From: an uncultured Butyrivibrio sp.
Lineage (GTDB): Bacteria > Bacillota > Clostridia > Lachnospirales > Lachnospiraceae
Direction of reading: 5' to 3'
Length of the DNA stretch: 26,533 nucleotides
NCBI GenBank assembly: GCA_947169985.1
Contig: CAMVRW010000001.1
Location: 1 to 26,533, forward strand
Position 1 is the first letter of the stretch, and each line of letters opens with the position of its first letter. The position numbers and the translations under genes are program-made. This document shows, piece by piece, positions 24,691 to 26,533 of this stretch. The notes beneath the pieces are model-generated. The model did no database searches. It was not told the origin of the DNA and was given only the letters and a program-made list of their open reading frames with translations.

Positions 24691-26533
24691 TTACTTGCCA
24701 CCTGTAAGCTTGTTGATGAGGATCTTTCCTGCTCTCTTAGCAGCGTATGGTCCAACTGCCTTAAGCTTATCCTCTGATCTGTACATTGTGCTTGCTGCAG
24801 GCATATCTCTTGTAAGGTGGATAGCGTCAAATTCACACTTGGTTGTGCAAAGTCCGCATCCGATACAACGGTTCTCATCAACTGTTGTAGCACCACAGCC
24901 AAGGCATCTGGCAGCCTCAGTCTTAACCTGCTCCTCTGTGAAGGTAAGACGAAGATCCTCGAAGGTATCCTTAGCAACTCCTGCCTTCTTTCCAGGAATC
25001 TGTCTCTTGGCGTTATCAAAGCCCTCAACAAGGATATCATCCTTATCAAGCTCGATGAACTCTCTTCTGTCACGGGCAAGATCAAGTCTGTTTCCTTTGT
25101 GTACGAAACGGTTGATGGAAACAAATCCTTCTCTTCCGCCTGCGATAGCGTCGATAGCAAATCTGGCACCTGTAAATACATCACCGCCTACGAAGATATC
25201 AGGCTCAGCTGTCTGTCTTGTAAGAGCGTCAGCCTTTGCTGTACCATTGCGGTTAATCTCTACCTTTGTTCCCTTGAGAAGGTCTCCCCACTGAACTGAC
25301 TGTCCGATTGAAAGAAGGAGGTTCTCACATGGAATCTCGATTGTATCATTCTCATCATACTGTGGTGAGAATCTGTGCTCTGAATCAAATACGCTTGTGC
25401 ATCTCTTGAAGATAACAGCCTTAACGTGACCATTCTCAACTACTACTTCCTTAGGTCCCCAGCCGTTCTTAACCTCGATGCCTTCTTCTACAGCCTCTTC
25501 TACTTCGTCCTTAGCTGCAGGCATTTCTTTCTCGCTCTCAAGGCAGAGCATTGTAACCTTAGAAGCACCAGCTCTTACTGCTGTTCTTGCAACGTCGATA
25601 GCAACATTACCACCACCGATTACTACTGTATCACCATTAAGCTTAATTGAATGATCCTGATTGATGTTACGAAGGAAATCAACACCTGTCTGAACGCCCT
25701 CAGCATCCTCTCCTGGAACGCCTGCAAGTCTTCCGCCCTGCATACCGATAGCAACGAAGAATGCCTTGTAGCCCTGATCACGAAGTTCCTGGATAGTAAC
25801 GTCCTTACCAACCTCTATTCCGCACTTGAACTCTACGCCCATCTGACGGATTACATCAATCTCAGCCTCAATAATATCTTTCTCAAGACGATAGCTTGGA
25901 ATACCATTCATAAGCATTCCGCCGGCTCTCTTCTCTTTCTCAAATACTGTTACAGGATAGCCGTTCTCTCTGAGGAAGTATGCAGCTGAAAGACCAGCTG
26001 GGCCACCACCGATTACAGCAACCTTGTAGTCATCGCTCCACATTCCACCATCATGCTTCTCGCAAAGAGGAATGTATCTCTTGTCAGCCTTAAGGTCGAG
26101 AGATGCAATGAACTTCTTGATCTCATCGATAGCCAGAGGCTGATCGATAGTTCCTCTTGTACATGCATCCTCACAACGTCTGTTACATACAGCACCACAG
26201 ATCATAGGGAATGGGTTATCAAGCTTGATGAGCTTAAGAGCATCTTCATATCTGCCCTCAGCAGCCATCTTGATATATCCCTGAACTGAAAGGTGAACAG
26301 GACAAGCTGTCTTACAAGGAGCTGTACCTGTCTCATAGCAGTTGATCTTGGCATCATCACGGTAGTTGTAGTTCCACTTCTCAGGGCCCCAGTTCTTTGC
26401 ATCAGGAAGTTCAGTCTTAGGATATGTAACCTCTGTCTTGTCCTTCTTGCAAAGCTTCTGACCAAGCTTGGCTGCACCAACAGGGCAAACCTCTACGCAC
26501 TTACCGCAGGCAACACACTTATCTTTTTCAACA
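24691..26533 (-). CDS. GltD-like FAD/NAD(P) oxidoreductase with ferredoxin domains (N-terminus cut by window edge)
   Basis: The frame is open from the right window edge to the stop at 24691, giving 613 visible residues; a Met at 26268 is internal, not the start. In order: a ferredoxin-like 4Fe-4S motif CVACGKCVEVCP (visible Cys 6, 9, 12, 16); the GltD-type FeS domain (APCKTACPVHLSVQGYI, then CGAVCNRRCEDAC); an FAD loop VIGGGPAGLSAAYFL; an NAD(P) loop VIGGGNVAIDVARTAVRAG; FVGGDVFTGARFAIDAIAGG; and a C-terminal Cys-rich region CLGCG...CIGCGLCTTKC. This is the plan of NADPH-dependent glutamate synthase small-subunit relatives that move electrons between pyridine nucleotide and FeS partners. No gltB large subunit is visible, and the extra ferredoxin modules argue for another redox partner. 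The physiological reaction is not assignable. Confidence 0.88.
   Translation of the reverse strand, partial: VEKDKCVACGKCVEVCPVGAAKLGQKLCKKDKTEVTYPKTELPDAKNWGPEKWNYNYRDDAKINCYETGTAPCKTACPVHLSVQGYIKMAAEGRYEDALKLIKLDNPFPMICGAVCNRRCEDACTRGTIDQPLAIDEIKKFIASLDLKADKRYIPLCEKHDGGMWSDDYKVAVIGGGPAGLSAAYFLRENGYPVTVFEKEKRAGGMLMNGIPSYRLEKDIIEAEIDVIRQMGVEFKCGIEVGKDVTIQELRDQGYKAFFVAIGMQGGRLAGVPGEDAEGVQTGVDFLRNINQDHSIKLNGDTVVIGGGNVAIDVARTAVRAGASKVTMLCLESEKEMPAAKDEVEEAVEEGIEVKNGWGPKEVVVENGHVKAVIFKRCTSVFDSEHRFSPQYDENDTIEIPCENLLLSIGQSVQWGDLLKGTKVEINRNGTAKADALTRQTAEPDIFVGGDVFTGARFAIDAIAGGREGFVSINRFVHKGNRLDLARDRREFIELDKDDILVEGFDNAKRQIPGKKAGVAKDTFEDLRLTFTEEQVKTEAARCLGCGATTVDENRCIGCGLCTTKCEFDAIHLTRDMPAASTMYRSEDKLKAVGPYAAKRAGKILINKLTGGK

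Noticed and set aside
24518..25294. 258-residue plus-strand frame spanning the lipoprotein end and the flavoenzyme
   Set aside because: Crosses a clear terminator and two convergent real genes; no ribosome site and no recognisable domain.
26266..26268. Met at 26268 as start of the flavoenzyme
   Set aside because: The frame continues upstream for 88 codons with ferredoxin and GltD cysteine motifs to the window edge, so the gene is cut by the edge.
1..26533. tRNA or rRNA genes, CRISPR arrays, insertion sequences, prophage genes
   Set aside because: No cloverleaf or rRNA-like conserved stretch, no regular repeat-spacer pattern and no transposase, integrase or phage protein seen in either strand.

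Overview
The window looks like a chromosomal segment of an anaerobic Firmicute, most likely a Lachnospiraceae member such as Butyrivibrio or a relative. The organism call is inference. It rests on strong AGGAGG-type ribosome sites, moderate-to-low GC with AT-rich intergenic DNA, an LplB/YtcP-type sugar ABC transporter, the glgC-glgD pair, Firmicute-style MCPs and a ferredoxin-domain GltD-like flavoenzyme. I see no rRNA, tRNA, CRISPR array, insertion sequence or phage gene. Both ends cut through genes: a sugar-binding lipoprotein on the left and an FeS flavoprotein on the right.

Layout. (1) 1-7074 is a carbohydrate-utilisation locus. A solute-binding lipoprotein (minus strand) is divergent from a five-gene plus-strand operon: two CUT1 permeases, a GH13_18 sucrose phosphorylase and two different cytoplasmic serine esterases. 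I read it as uptake of an esterified sucrose-like sugar, which is deacylated in the cytoplasm and then phosphorolysed to glucose-1-phosphate. A 9-base direct repeat with a 21-bp period overlaps the operon promoter. (2) 7130-15603 (minus) is a five-gene signalling operon: an EAL-HDOD protein, a 1261-residue hybrid kinase, a tandem-REC response regulator, a 647-residue paralogue of the kinase's sensor half, and an MgtC-family membrane protein. The GGDEF and EAL domains all carry active-site losses. The operon therefore looks like a phosphorelay that uses c-di-GMP-type folds as sensor or scaffold modules rather than enzymes. (3) 15726-16640 (minus) is a polyprenyl-phosphate-type glycosyltransferase, divergent from glgC-glgD (16739-18999), the ADP-glucose pyrophosphorylase pair of glycogen synthesis. 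(4) 19167-22941 holds two divergent chemoreceptors, one with a Cache sensor and HAMP and one with a six-helix membrane sensor and no HAMP. (5) 23139-24621 holds three small genes: a 57-residue HTH-like protein behind a perfect palindrome, an 83-residue unknown protein and a 260-residue lipoprotein. (6) 24691-26533 (minus) is a partial GltD-type FAD/NAD(P) oxidoreductase with ferredoxin-like FeS domains at both ends of the visible part.

The segments connect through glucose-1-phosphate, which the phosphorylase makes and GlgC uses, and through signalling and motility genes. These are metabolic and contextual links, not proof of co-regulation. Convergent gene pairs are separated by clear hairpin terminators. 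The most unusual content is the 7130-15603 signalling operon, followed by the sucrose phosphorylase and double-esterase operon.
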